60,491 nt of DNA from NCBI GenBank assembly GCA_902497065.1, contig CABVDH010000011.1:1-60491 (forward strand), read 5' to 3'. Positions within the stretch are counted from its first letter, which is position 1; each line of letters starts with the position of its first letter. The notes under the pieces were generated by a model. The model had not been told where the DNA came from, ran no database searches, and saw only the letters and a program-made list of their open reading frames with translations. The position numbers and the translations under genes are program-made. Source of the stretch: an uncultured Collinsella sp. Its GTDB lineage: Bacteria; Actinomycetota; Coriobacteriia; Coriobacteriales; Coriobacteriaceae. Shown piece by piece: positions 42,452 to 50,979 of the stretch.

Positions 42452-43972
42452 GTGGCCCAAGAGACGTTTAGCGATCGCCTGCGACAGACTATGTCCAATC
42501 GCGACGTTCGCCAGTCGGACGTAATCCGCGCATCGGAGATGCTCGGCAAAAAACTCGGCAAGAGTCAGATGAGCCAATATGTGAGCGGCAAGACGATCCC
42601 GCGGCGCGATGTGGCTGAGCTGCTCGCCCGTATTTTGGAGGTCGATGTTACCTGGCTGCTCGCCGGCGACGCCGATCAAGGCGAGGCATCATCACCCCGC
42701 AACGATTCCAAGCCCGAACCCCATCCCTCAGCTCAAATTGCAAGGAGCACCACCATGCGTACTTTTTCTAAATCCACCAAACTCGACAACGTCCTGTATG
42801 ACGTGCGCGGTCCCGTCGTCGACGAGGCCGCCCGTATGGAGGACGAGGGCGAGCGCATCCTCAAGCTCAATATCGGCAACCCGGCGCCCTTCGGTTTCCG
42901 CACACCCGATGAGGTCATCAAGGACATGCGCCAGCAGCTGCCCGACTGCGAAGGCTATTCCAACTCGCGTGGCCTGTTCTCCGCGCGCAAGGCAATCATG
43001 CAGTATTCGCAGATCAAGGGCCTGCCCAACGTTCAGATGGAGCATATCTACACGGGCAACGGCGTGTCCGAGCTCATTCAGCTTTCGATGAACGCGCTGC
43101 TCGACAATGGCGATGAGATTCTGATCCCCAGCCCCGACTATCCGCTCTGGACGGCGTGCGCAACCCTTGCTGGTGGTCATCCCGTACATTATCTGTGTGA
43201 TGAGCAGGCGGATTGGTATCCCGACCTGGAGGATATGGAGTCCAAGATCACGAGCGCGACCAAAGCCCTCGTCATCATCAACCCCAACAACCCCACGGGT
43301 TCTGTCTATCCGCGCGAGGTGCTCGAGGGCATCGTCGAGATTGCACGCAGGCATCAGCTGATGATCTTTGCCGATGAGATCTACGACCGCCTGTGCATGG
43401 ACGGCTACGAGCACGTCTCGATTGCCTCGCTCGCCCCCGACCTGCCCTGCGTTACCTTTAGCGGTCTGTCCAAGTCGCACATGATTGCGGGCTATCGTAT
43501 TGGCTGGATGGTGCTTTCGGGCAACCAGCGCTGCATGAGCGACTTCATCATGGGCATCAACATGCTCTCTAACATGCGCCTGTGCTCCAACGTGCCGGCT
43601 CAGTCGATCGTTCAGACTGCACTCGGTGGCCATCAGTCGGTCAACGACTACATCCGTCCCGGCGGCCGTGTCTACGAGCAGCGCAACTTTGTGTATGAGG
43701 CGCTCAACAAGATTGACGGCATCTCGGTGGTCAAGCCGCGCGCGGCGTTCTACATCTTCCCCAAGATGGATGTTAAGAAGTTCAACATCACCGATGACGA
43801 GCAGTTTGCCCTCGACCTGCTGCACGAGAAGAAGATTCTGATCACGCGCGGCGGCGGCTTTAACTGGGCCGAGCCCGATCACTTCCGCATCGTGTACCTG
43901 CCGCGCATGGAAGTACTCAAAGAGTCCCTTGAAGACCTCGCCGACTTCTTTGACCATTACCGTCAATCATAA
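42452..43972 (+). CDS. HTH(XRE)-aminotransferase fusion, with an internal start for an AlaA-like aminotransferase
   Basis: 506 aa from GTG 42452 (AAGGAGG 5 bp before it). Residues 5-75 form a helix-turn-helix domain (GKSQMSQYVSGKTIPRRDVAELL, WLLAGD); a polar linker follows. From residue 102 there is a complete class I aminotransferase: NIGNPAPF, YTGNGVSELIQ, INPNNPTGS, FADEIYDR, GLSKSHMIAGYRIGW (PLP Lys). A second ATG at 42755, in frame, has AAGGAG 7 bp before it and would give a 405-aa enzyme of AlaA length. So both a regulator-enzyme and a free enzyme may be made. Confidence 0.9.
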   Translation: MAQETFSDRLRQTMSNRDVRQSDVIRASEMLGKKLGKSQMSQYVSGKTIPRRDVAELLARILEVDVTWLLAGDADQGEASSPRNDSKPEPHPSAQIARSTTMRTFSKSTKLDNVLYDVRGPVVDEAARMEDEGERILKLNIGNPAPFGFRTPDEVIKDMRQQLPDCEGYSNSRGLFSARKAIMQYSQIKGLPNVQMEHIYTGNGVSELIQLSMNALLDNGDEILIPSPDYPLWTACATLAGGHPVHYLCDEQADWYPDLEDMESKITSATKALVIINPNNPTGSVYPREVLEGIVEIARRHQLMIFADEIYDRLCMDGYEHVSIASLAPDLPCVTFSGLSKSHMIAGYRIGWMVLSGNQRCMSDFIMGINMLSNMRLCSNVPAQSIVQTALGGHQSVNDYIRPGGRVYEQRNFVYEALNKIDGISVVKPRAAFYIFPKMDVKKFNITDDEQFALDLLHEKKILITRGGGFNWAEPDHFRIVYLPRMEVLKESLEDLADFFDHYRQS

Positions 43973-43994
43973 CGACAGAGATAGTCTGTCATTT

Positions 43995-44033
43995 AACGGG
44001 CGGCCCGTAACAGATTCGGGTCGCCCGTTTTCT
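43995..44033 (+). terminator. Terminator of the HTH-aminotransferase gene
   Basis: AACGGGCG pairs with CGCCCGTT over a loop with an inner CCG/CGG; TTTTCTGTT follows. Confidence 0.85.
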
Positions 44034-44101
44034 GTTAAAGCTCGCGTTGTCGGTGTCTCGATCGTTTGGGCGAGTGGGAATCGCGTGTGAACGGAAAACT
44101 A

Positions 44102-44118
44102 TATTCCAAAATGGAATA
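44102..44118. promoter_or_regulatory. Inverted repeat upstream of amidohydrolase operon
   Basis: TATTCCA-AAA-TGGAATA, plus a half-site TGGAATT at about 44133-44139. IclR-type and some LysR operators look like this; the neighbouring LysR gene (49404) is a candidate. Lies 80 bp before the first gene. Confidence 0.55.
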
Positions 44119-44199
44119 CAGTGTGCTTCAACTGGAATTGATGTCCGTGTGTCCGCTTTTTTAGAATGTTCTCGACAAGATGAAAGGCGGTCCCCACCA

Positions 44200-45234
44200 A
44201 TGATTATCGATGCAAATTCCTACTGGTTTGACGAGCGCATCTTCCATGACGAGACACTCTGTGAACAGTTTTTGGCCGAGGTGCCCCGCGCTTACGACAC
44301 CGAGGGCTACCTGACCGTAAGCCCCACGGGCAAGCGACAGATTGTGATCGAAAAGCCCGCTGGCTTCCCAGGCCTCAACTATATCGAGGGAGACTACACC
44401 CTTGAGAAGCGTCTGGCAGACATGGACGAGGCGGGGGTCGATAAAGCGATTCTCAAACTCCCCGGCTGCCATGAGTGGATGTCACTCGAGATGTGCCGGC
44501 GCTTCAACGACGGTATGGCCGCCGACGCAAAAGCGTCGAACGGTCGCTTGATACCGCTTGTCGCCGTGCCTCCCTTTGGCACCGAGGCGAACCTCGAGGA
44601 GCTCGATCGCAGGCTCGACGAGGGTTTCGCGGGCGTGCAGCTCTGCGCCCACTACGGCAGGCGCTATCTCGACGATCCGATCTTTTCGAGCTTTTTTGAG
44701 CGACTGAACGAACGCAGCGTCACCGTTTACGTGCACCATGTGCCCGTACCGGTCGAGAACACGTCTCTGCTCACATACGACAACCTGCGTCGCTCCTACG
44801 GCCGTTGCGTCGACCAGACCACGGCAATCGGTCGTGAAATCTTCAGCGACTTCTTCGAGCGTTATCCCAACGTCAAGATGGTCCACTCCATGCTCGGTGG
44901 CGCTTATTTTGCGTTTAAGGAGATGCTGCTGCCGCACGGTCCCAAGCGTCCAGATGCCTCGGGTCGCTTCCAGACCGATACCGAGACGGTCTCCAAGCGT
45001 CTTGAGAACAACGTTTATTTCGACATGTCCCATGCTCAGCCCTGGGGCGAGACGCTTCTTGCCTGTGCGGTTGAAGTCCTTGGTGCAGACCATATTGTCT
45101 TTGGTACGAGTTATCCCGTTAAACGCGAGTGGCTAACAGAGGGTGTCGCCTGCGTCCGCGCCACAGATTTAAGTGATACGGACAAGGACCTTATGCTTGG
45201 CGGCACGGCACAGCGCTTGTACGGCATCGAGTGA
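44200..45234 (+). CDS. Amidohydrolase-2 family metal-dependent hydrolase
   Basis: A 344-aa TIM-barrel protein of the amidohydrolase-2 (ACMSD-like) group. Visible: IIDANSYWF at the N-terminus (replacing the usual DxHxH), LVAVPPFG, GVQLCAHYGRRYLDDP, VYVHHVPV with a His pair, KMVHSMLGGAYF and IVFGTSYPV near the end (equivalent to FGSDYP). Loss of the first metal HxH makes the metal site uncertain. The ATG at 44200 follows GGCGGTCCCC and a GAAAGG. It heads an operon of four genes. Confidence 0.8.
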   Translation: MIIDANSYWFDERIFHDETLCEQFLAEVPRAYDTEGYLTVSPTGKRQIVIEKPAGFPGLNYIEGDYTLEKRLADMDEAGVDKAILKLPGCHEWMSLEMCRRFNDGMAADAKASNGRLIPLVAVPPFGTEANLEELDRRLDEGFAGVQLCAHYGRRYLDDPIFSSFFERLNERSVTVYVHHVPVPVENTSLLTYDNLRRSYGRCVDQTTAIGREIFSDFFERYPNVKMVHSMLGGAYFAFKEMLLPHGPKRPDASGRFQTDTETVSKRLENNVYFDMSHAQPWGETLLACAVEVLGADHIVFGTSYPVKREWLTEGVACVRATDLSDTDKDLMLGGTAQRLYGIE

Positions 45235-45260
45235 GCGACAGATAAAGGAGGGCGTTCGCC

Positions 45261-46529
45261 ATGGATAAGGGAGAGATGAAGGCCGGAGCCGCCCGGGTGG
45301 CCATTAACTTAGAGGACGTATTGCCGTTCGACGGTTTCGACGCACTCCGTCATGAAATCTTTGCCCGTGCCTTCGTGGTCGAAGGGATGGGGCGGCGCGC
45401 TTGCATCCTTTCACTTGAGGTTACCTCGATCGCTCCGGCCCTACTCGTCGATCTGCGTGAGGTTGTCAAGGATGTCTCCAATTGCGACGGCGCCTTTTCT
45501 TGGGTGGTCCCGACCCACACGTTTTCTGCGCCTCACGTGCGCACCCCTGGGCATCTGGCCGACACCGATGCCCGCGATCGAAATGAGCGCTATCGTGCCG
45601 CGCTCATCGCCGCGACACGCGCGGCTGTTGAGCAGGCGGTTGCGGGCATTCGCTCTGTCACGCTCGCCTCGGCGGAGGGCTACTGTCCTGTGAACGTTAA
45701 CCGCGACATTGAGACGCCGGCCGGCTGGTGGCTGGGAGTAGACCCCAAGGGGTTTGCCGACCACGCGATGCCCATACTTGTCGCGAGGGATGCCGAGGGC
45801 GGGCTCGTTGCCATGCTTGCGACGGCTGATGTCCAGTCTTCCGTGCTCGACGGATCGCACGATTCTCAGGGGAAGCGCTTGGTGAGCGGGGACCTCTTTG
45901 GCTTTGCCGCCACGGCTCTCGAGCGCGAATTGGGCGGAGTCGTGTTGCTGCTGCCCGGTGCCGCGGGGGATCAGAGTCCGGCGGAGCGCGCCGTGACCGT
46001 TGCGTTCGATTCGACCGGGGCGAAGCAAACGTTAGATGCTCACGAGAGTGGATATCGCATGCTGCATCGACAGGGTCGCGCTATGAGCGATGCGTTGATT
46101 GAGGCCGTCCGTGCGGCGCGTGAGGACGATGCCATCGGCGTCGATGCTCGCACGGTCGACGTCCTTTTGCCCGCCCAGACGCGCGCCGACTTCTGCTCAT
46201 TGGCCCCGCATCGAACTTATGAGTTTCATGCGGCAGGCGAACAGCGCACGAGGGTCTATCTACTCCGGCTGGGAAACGTCGAGCTTGTCGGCGTACAACC
46301 CGAGGTCTCGAGTGCATTCGGCGCCACTGTGCGCGCCGCTCGGTCCGGCTCTGTGTTCTTTGCCACGCTCGTCAACGGCGGACAGAAGTACCTGCCGGCC
46401 CCCGATGCGTACGAGAAAATCACCTATGAGGCCATGAACTCCGGCTTTGCCGCCGGCTCCCATGAGCGCCTCCTCCAAACCATCCTTGCCGCTTTGAACG
46501 CGGCGCGACAAAAAGGAGAACTTGCATGA
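45261..46529 (+). CDS. Neutral/alkaline ceramidase-like protein 1
   Basis: A 422-aa protein with the fold signs of the neutral-ceramidase N-terminal-type family: KAGAARVAINLEDVLPF at the start, PTHTFSAPHVRTPGHL (equivalent to the SHTHSGP metal loop), and LPGAAGDQSPAER (NGAAGD-like). No signal peptide, unlike secreted ceramidases, and it lacks the C-terminal Ig-like domain. Substrate is unknown; an amide or ester of a small molecule in the cytoplasm is possible. Its stop overlaps the ATG of its paralogue by 4 bp. Confidence 0.72.
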   Translation: MDKGEMKAGAARVAINLEDVLPFDGFDALRHEIFARAFVVEGMGRRACILSLEVTSIAPALLVDLREVVKDVSNCDGAFSWVVPTHTFSAPHVRTPGHLADTDARDRNERYRAALIAATRAAVEQAVAGIRSVTLASAEGYCPVNVNRDIETPAGWWLGVDPKGFADHAMPILVARDAEGGLVAMLATADVQSSVLDGSHDSQGKRLVSGDLFGFAATALERELGGVVLLLPGAAGDQSPAERAVTVAFDSTGAKQTLDAHESGYRMLHRQGRAMSDALIEAVRAAREDDAIGVDARTVDVLLPAQTRADFCSLAPHRTYEFHAAGEQRTRVYLLRLGNVELVGVQPEVSSAFGATVRAARSGSVFFATLVNGGQKYLPAPDAYEKITYEAMNSGFAAGSHERLLQTILAALNAARQKGELA

Positions 46530-47644
46530 ATATCGGACATGCACGCCGCAAGATTACCCCGCAAGGCGACATCTATCTAATCGGATACCGTAACCTCCCC
46601 AACCGTCTGGAGCCTGCGACAGGCGTCCATGACGACGTCTTCGCCAACGCGATTCTTTTCCAACAGGACGACCGCGAAGTTTTTCTCTTCAACGCCGATG
46701 TTCTCGAGTTTGAGGAGAGCATGGCCGAGGAGGTTAAGACGATGCTCGCCGAGCGCTACGGAATCGACCGTGACTGCGTTCTGCTCTCCGCGACGCACGA
46801 CCACACTTCGATCGTCGCCTACCATCGCAGCTGGTGGACGGGAAAATTCAACGAGGACTACTATCGCTGGTTCCTCGATACCATCTGTCAATGCTTCGAA
46901 GAGTGCCGCGCCAACGCGCGACCTGCGACCTGTCGCATGGGCAAAAAAGTCATCACCGGTTTCTACGACAACCGCATCATTCCCGGTGAGCTTGCCGACA
47001 ATGAGGTTATCGTGGTGTCGTTCTTCGATACCGAAGGCAAGCCATTTGCGGGCTTTGTGAACTGGGCGGTGCATTCCGCTTGCGTCGGACCCGACTGCAC
47101 GGAGCTCACGAGCGAACTCGCCGGTCTTACCGGCAAAAAGCTCGCTCAGAGCCTTGGTTACTATCCGGCCATGGTCGTCGGTGCTGCTGGCGACTGTAGC
47201 GACCGCAATTTTCGTCAGGGACGCGGCATTCCCGAGGTCGAGCGCGTTTCGACCGGTCTTGCCGAGGCGATTTCCCAGATCAAGCTCGATCGCGAGGTCG
47301 TTCTCGACCGCATCGAGCCTCAGACGTTCTATCACACCGTTGCCCATGACGACTTTTCGCTCACGCTTAAGTGTGTCGTCATCAGTTTGGGCGGCCTGCA
47401 TCTCTTTGTGTTCCCGAGTGAGCTCGGCAGCGACTTGGGTATTCGCATGAAGCGCGAATGCCCGGTCGAGGGAATAGTTTGCGGTTACACCAACGGCTAT
47501 TTTGAGTATTTCCTTCCGGCGCGCGAGTACGGCCTCTCCTTTGAGACCGAGCGTACTCAGATTCCCCAGGGTGAACCGGAACGTCTGTGTGACAAGTTCT
47601 GCCAGACGACGAGACTTCTCGGCGCAGCAGCTTCGCGTCTGTAG
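46526..47644 (+). CDS. Neutral/alkaline ceramidase-like protein 2
   Basis: A 372-aa relative of the previous protein. Starts NIGHARRKITPQGDIYLIGYRN; metal loop LSATHDHTSIVAYH (SATH-H-type), WAVHSACVGPDC, and VVGAAGDCSDRNFRQ, all in ceramidase-family order; late GYTNGYFEYFLPAREY is typical of the family. It keeps His residues that protein 1 has partly lost (PTHTFSAPH versus ATHDHTS), so this one is the better candidate for activity. No signal peptide. Translationally coupled to protein 1. Confidence 0.75.
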   Translation: MNIGHARRKITPQGDIYLIGYRNLPNRLEPATGVHDDVFANAILFQQDDREVFLFNADVLEFEESMAEEVKTMLAERYGIDRDCVLLSATHDHTSIVAYHRSWWTGKFNEDYYRWFLDTICQCFEECRANARPATCRMGKKVITGFYDNRIIPGELADNEVIVVSFFDTEGKPFAGFVNWAVHSACVGPDCTELTSELAGLTGKKLAQSLGYYPAMVVGAAGDCSDRNFRQGRGIPEVERVSTGLAEAISQIKLDREVVLDRIEPQTFYHTVAHDDFSLTLKCVVISLGGLHLFVFPSELGSDLGIRMKRECPVEGIVCGYTNGYFEYFLPAREYGLSFETERTQIPQGEPERLCDKFCQTTRLLGAAASRL

Positions 47645-47837
47645 ACCTGATTGCGTGGCATGGGCCAATGAGGCTCACTGCCATGTGATCGGCATCTTCC
47701 ATCTTCTCTGCCGTTTCCCATCCCGGGCGTACGTGCGTCCGCGGATTTCAAAGGGGGAAGCGGGTTCCTTGTCCTCCCACGTCGACTACGGAGGCATGAA
47801 ATCTACGCTATGCCCCGCTCAGAAAAAGGAGAATTCC

Positions 47838-49280
47838 ATGAAATACCAGAAGCTTTGCGATGAAATCATCACAAAGGTCGGTGGTCGAGACAATGTGTTA
47901 GACGTGAGCCACTGCATTACGCGTCTCCGCTTCCACCTCAAGGATGAATCGCTCGCCCAGACCAATGAGCTTAAGGCGACGAAGGGCGTCGTTGACGTCA
48001 TCCAGGCCGGCGGACAGTATCAGGTCGTGATTGGTGCCACTGTCGAGGCCGTCTACAACGACCTTGTTCAGATTGGCGGGTTCGACTCCAAACCCGCACT
48101 CGATATCGATGAGGGCGACGACGTCAAAAAGGGCGATCCATTCTCGCGTCTGCTTGCCATCATCTCCGAGATCCTGCAACCGGTTCTTGGCGTGCTTATG
48201 GCCGGTGGCTTTATCAAGTCGATGCTCGCGCTCTGCACGGTTGCCGGTTGGCTTGCCAAGGACAGCAATACGTATGTGACGCTCTCGGCAATCGGAGATT
48301 CGGTCTTCTATTACTTTCCGCTAATCATTGGCTGGACGTCGGCCAAGAAGTTCGGACTTAAGCCCGTTATGGGAATGGCGCTCGGTGGTATCCTCGTCTA
48401 CCCGACGCTCGTTGCCCTTATGGGCGGAGATCCGCTCTACACGCTCGGCGCCGGCACGGTCTTCGAGTCCAATGTCTATGGTGATATTTTTGGCGTCCCG
48501 CTGATCATGCAGAATTACTCATCGACGATTCTGCCTGCGATCTTTATCGTCTGGATTGCCTCCAAGGTGCACAAGGCCCTTTCTAACGCGCTGCCCGCGC
48601 TTGTGAGCTCGTTCTTCTCCAACATCCTGACGCTCCTCATTTGCGGCATCCTTGGCCTGCTTGTGGTCGGTCCGGTCATGACGGTCCTCTCCAACATCGT
48701 TGCCCAGATCATTCTGATGCTCATCAACGTCCAGCCCGCCCTCGCCGGCTTTGTCATCGGCACGTTCTGGAGCCTGCTCGTCATGTTCGGCCTGCACTGG
48801 GGTATCATCCCGCTGTGGTTTCTCGATGTCGCAACCTACGGCTATGACCTCATTAACCCGCTCGTGTATGCAGGCGGTTGTGCCATCGCCGGTGCTGTGC
48901 TTGGCATGGTCATCCGAACCAAGGACTCCGAGGAAAATGCTGCCGTCAACATTCCCGCCCTTGTCTCTTCGATTTTCGGTGTCAACGAGCCTGCGCTTTA
49001 CGCCATCTTGCTGCCGCGTAAGCGTCTTATGTGGGCAACCTTTATTTCCGCTGGTGTAGGCGGCGCCATTGCCGGCCTCATGGGTGCCAAACTCTATGCC
49101 TTCGGTGCCTCCGGCCCGCTCGGTTTCCCGAGCTTTATTAACCCTGCCGGCATCGACACGGGCTTTATCGGCCTTGTCATCTCCGGTGTGGTCGCTTTCG
49201 TTCTGGCTCTTGTCGCCGCTATGGCGATCGGTACCAGGAAGGACGAGGGCGGTAAGGCGCTCAACATCTCGGTGGACTAG
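47838..49280 (+). CDS. PTS EIIBC permease, beta-glucoside/sucrose type
   Basis: A 480-aa phosphotransferase permease: EIIB domain at residues 1-85 with phosphorylated Cys26 in DVSHCITRLRF, then the EIIC domain with about ten membrane segments (GVLMAGGFIKSML; PLIIGWTSAKKFG; FGLHWGIIPLW; FGVNEPALYAI). No EIIA domain, so one must be supplied in trans. Motifs fit the Glc-type beta-glucoside group, but the sugar is unknown. AAAGGAG precedes the ATG at 47838; the frame is open far upstream without signals. Last gene of the operon; a terminator follows. Confidence 0.93.
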   Translation: MKYQKLCDEIITKVGGRDNVLDVSHCITRLRFHLKDESLAQTNELKATKGVVDVIQAGGQYQVVIGATVEAVYNDLVQIGGFDSKPALDIDEGDDVKKGDPFSRLLAIISEILQPVLGVLMAGGFIKSMLALCTVAGWLAKDSNTYVTLSAIGDSVFYYFPLIIGWTSAKKFGLKPVMGMALGGILVYPTLVALMGGDPLYTLGAGTVFESNVYGDIFGVPLIMQNYSSTILPAIFIVWIASKVHKALSNALPALVSSFFSNILTLLICGILGLLVVGPVMTVLSNIVAQIILMLINVQPALAGFVIGTFWSLLVMFGLHWGIIPLWFLDVATYGYDLINPLVYAGGCAIAGAVLGMVIRTKDSEENAAVNIPALVSSIFGVNEPALYAILLPRKRLMWATFISAGVGGAIAGLMGAKLYAFGASGPLGFPSFINPAGIDTGFIGLVISGVVAFVLALVAAMAIGTRKDEGGKALNISVD

Positions 49281-49300
49281 TCTGTCTGCGCACTTTAACT

Positions 49301-49341
49301 AAATATGCCTCGGACGGCGACGTGCCGCCCGAGGCATATTT
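49301..49341. terminator. Terminator after PTS operon
   Basis: AAATATGCCTCGG and the inverse CCGAGGCATATTT extend through CGGC/GCCG around a 5-nt loop, about 17 bp with one mismatch on each side. Works in both directions toward the convergent LysR gene. Confidence 0.88.
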
Positions 49342-49403
49342 GTGTTTCGTGCCGCTGCCAGCGTGTTTGCGGACACAAGTCTGCGGTTGTGGAGCAGCGG
49401 GGA

Positions 49404-50327
49404 TTATGACGGTCGTGCCGCGGTGGAAGACGCACGGTCGCCCTGCAGGAGCTGACGGTAGGGGAGGAAGCCGATGAACGAGACGACCGCCTGCGAGTGC
49501 GCGGCGTTCCGCTTGAGGTAGAGCCTGACCTCGGAGGTCGTCGCGGGCTCAAGCGGCACCAGGGCTACCTTTCCGCTGGCAAGCGATTCCGCCGGCTTGC
49601 GCATGAGGAATGAGACGCCGGCGCCGCGTGCGACAAGAGAGATGATGTTCTCGGCTCGTTTGCCGGTGAACGTAACGCGTGGGCCAAATCCAGCTTCGCG
49701 ACAAAGGGAAAGGACGAGCTCGCTTACGAACGAGCCTTGGGGAAGCATGAGGAAATTCTCGTCGATAAGGTCGTCTATCTCGACGGTGTCACGTTCGGCG
49801 AGCGGATGGTCGAGCGGAAGGACGGCCACGAGCCGGTCAGTCGTAAAGGGAATCTTTTTGAACTCCGGCTCGATGGCGCCACTGTCACGGATGAAGGCCA
49901 GGTCAATGTCCTCGTGCAGGAGCATACGCTTGAGTGTGTCGCCCTCGCCCTCGATGAGCTCAACAGAATATGAGGGGTTCGCCTGCTGAAAATCGATGAC
50001 GGCGTCCGTGATCCCATAAGGGGCCATAATGGGGATAGAACCTACGGTGAGGTGCTCGAGCGGCTCACCTGCGCCTATTTGAATGGCGGCAAGATAGCGG
50101 TGCTGAAGCGTCGCAATTTTTTGCGCATAGGGGAGGAGCGCTTCACCTTGCGCGGTGAGTGTTACGTGGCGCTGGCTTCGATCGATGAGCTTGCAGCCGA
50201 GTTCGTGCTCCATTGCCATGATGTGCTTGGAGAGGGTTGATTGCGACATGAAAAGCAGTTCCGCCGCATCAAGAAACGTGCGTGACTGCGCTAAGATGGC
50301 GAATTCGCCAAAGCGGCTGATATCCAT
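49404..50327 (-). CDS. LysR-family regulator, probably of the PTS/ceramidase-like operon
   Basis: A 307-aa LysR protein with MSQSTLSKHIMAMEHELG in its helix-turn-helix, a co-inducer domain with VAVLPLDHPLAERDT and MLPQGSFVSELV, and a basic tail. GGAGG lies 7 bp before the ATG. It converges on the PTS operon, so regulation of that operon is only a neighbour-based guess. The operator upstream of 44200 is not next to it. Confidence 0.88.
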   Translation of the reverse strand: MDISRFGEFAILAQSRTFLDAAELLFMSQSTLSKHIMAMEHELGCKLIDRSQRHVTLTAQGEALLPYAQKIATLQHRYLAAIQIGAGEPLEHLTVGSIPIMAPYGITDAVIDFQQANPSYSVELIEGEGDTLKRMLLHEDIDLAFIRDSGAIEPEFKKIPFTTDRLVAVLPLDHPLAERDTVEIDDLIDENFLMLPQGSFVSELVLSLCREAGFGPRVTFTGKRAENIISLVARGAGVSFLMRKPAESLASGKVALVPLEPATTSEVRLYLKRNAAHSQAVVSFIGFLPYRQLLQGDRASSTAARPS

Positions 50328-50363
50328 AGGGAGGCCTCCGGTACCCTCATTTTGGCAGGTGGC

Positions 50364-50774
50364 CTAAACCACGACGCCATTGCAGTGGTCGATTTCGTGC
50401 TGGATGATCTCGGCGGTGTAGCCCGAGAAGTTTTTGATGCGGTGAACGAAGTTCTCGTCCAAATACTCAACCTTAATGCGGCGATAGCGGGTACAGGGAC
50501 GCTCGCCGGTCAGCGAGAGGCATCCTTCGCTCGTCTGATAGGCATTGACCTGCTCAAGAATTTGAGGGTTGTACATCAGGAGTGTCCTGTTGCCGTCCTT
50601 TACGCAGATGATGCGTTTGCGCACGCCGATCATGTTGGCGGCGAGGCCCACGCACTCGCGCTCATGCTCGTGGAGTGTATCCAGGAGATCCTGCCCGGTT
50701 GCGGCATCGTCGGGTCCCGCGTCTTCGGAAGGCAGACGCAAAAAGAACTCGGATTTCATGATGGGCTTAATCAT
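50364..50774 (-). CDS. def: Peptide deformylase
   Basis: Removes formyl from the N-terminal Met of new proteins. The 136-aa protein has the three motifs GLAANMIG, EGCLS and QHEIDH, thus the metal ligands Cys, His, His and the catalytic Glu. It is on the short side, missing C-terminal extension. This is the intact counterpart to the Glu-less protein at 36303. No clear operon partner; the LysR gene lies upstream on the same strand by minus-strand order after it. Confidence 0.93.
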   Translation of the reverse strand: MIKPIMKSEFFLRLPSEDAGPDDAATGQDLLDTLHEHERECVGLAANMIGVRKRIICVKDGNRTLLMYNPQILEQVNAYQTSEGCLSLTGERPCTRYRRIKVEYLDENFVHRIKNFSGYTAEIIQHEIDHCNGVVV

Positions 50775-50979
50775 GGCGGGCTCCTCATGTCTTATGCTTT
50801 CGTGGACTTTTAATAATAGCGCGGAAGGAAAGCTGCGCGTCCGCGTTACAATCTTTCAACGTTGGACCATGTTGCCAGATTCGTCGTGTACGGCGTCTGG
50901 CGTAAGTCTAGGGCTCATTTTTCGCCCTGGACTGTTCCTCTGGGGCGATGCGACTGTCGTTCCAAGAGGAAGGAAATGC

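Noticed and set aside
46526..47644. Secreted neutral ceramidase
   Set aside because: Family motifs fit, but there is no signal peptide or C-terminal domain, so a secreted sphingolipid enzyme is not supported.
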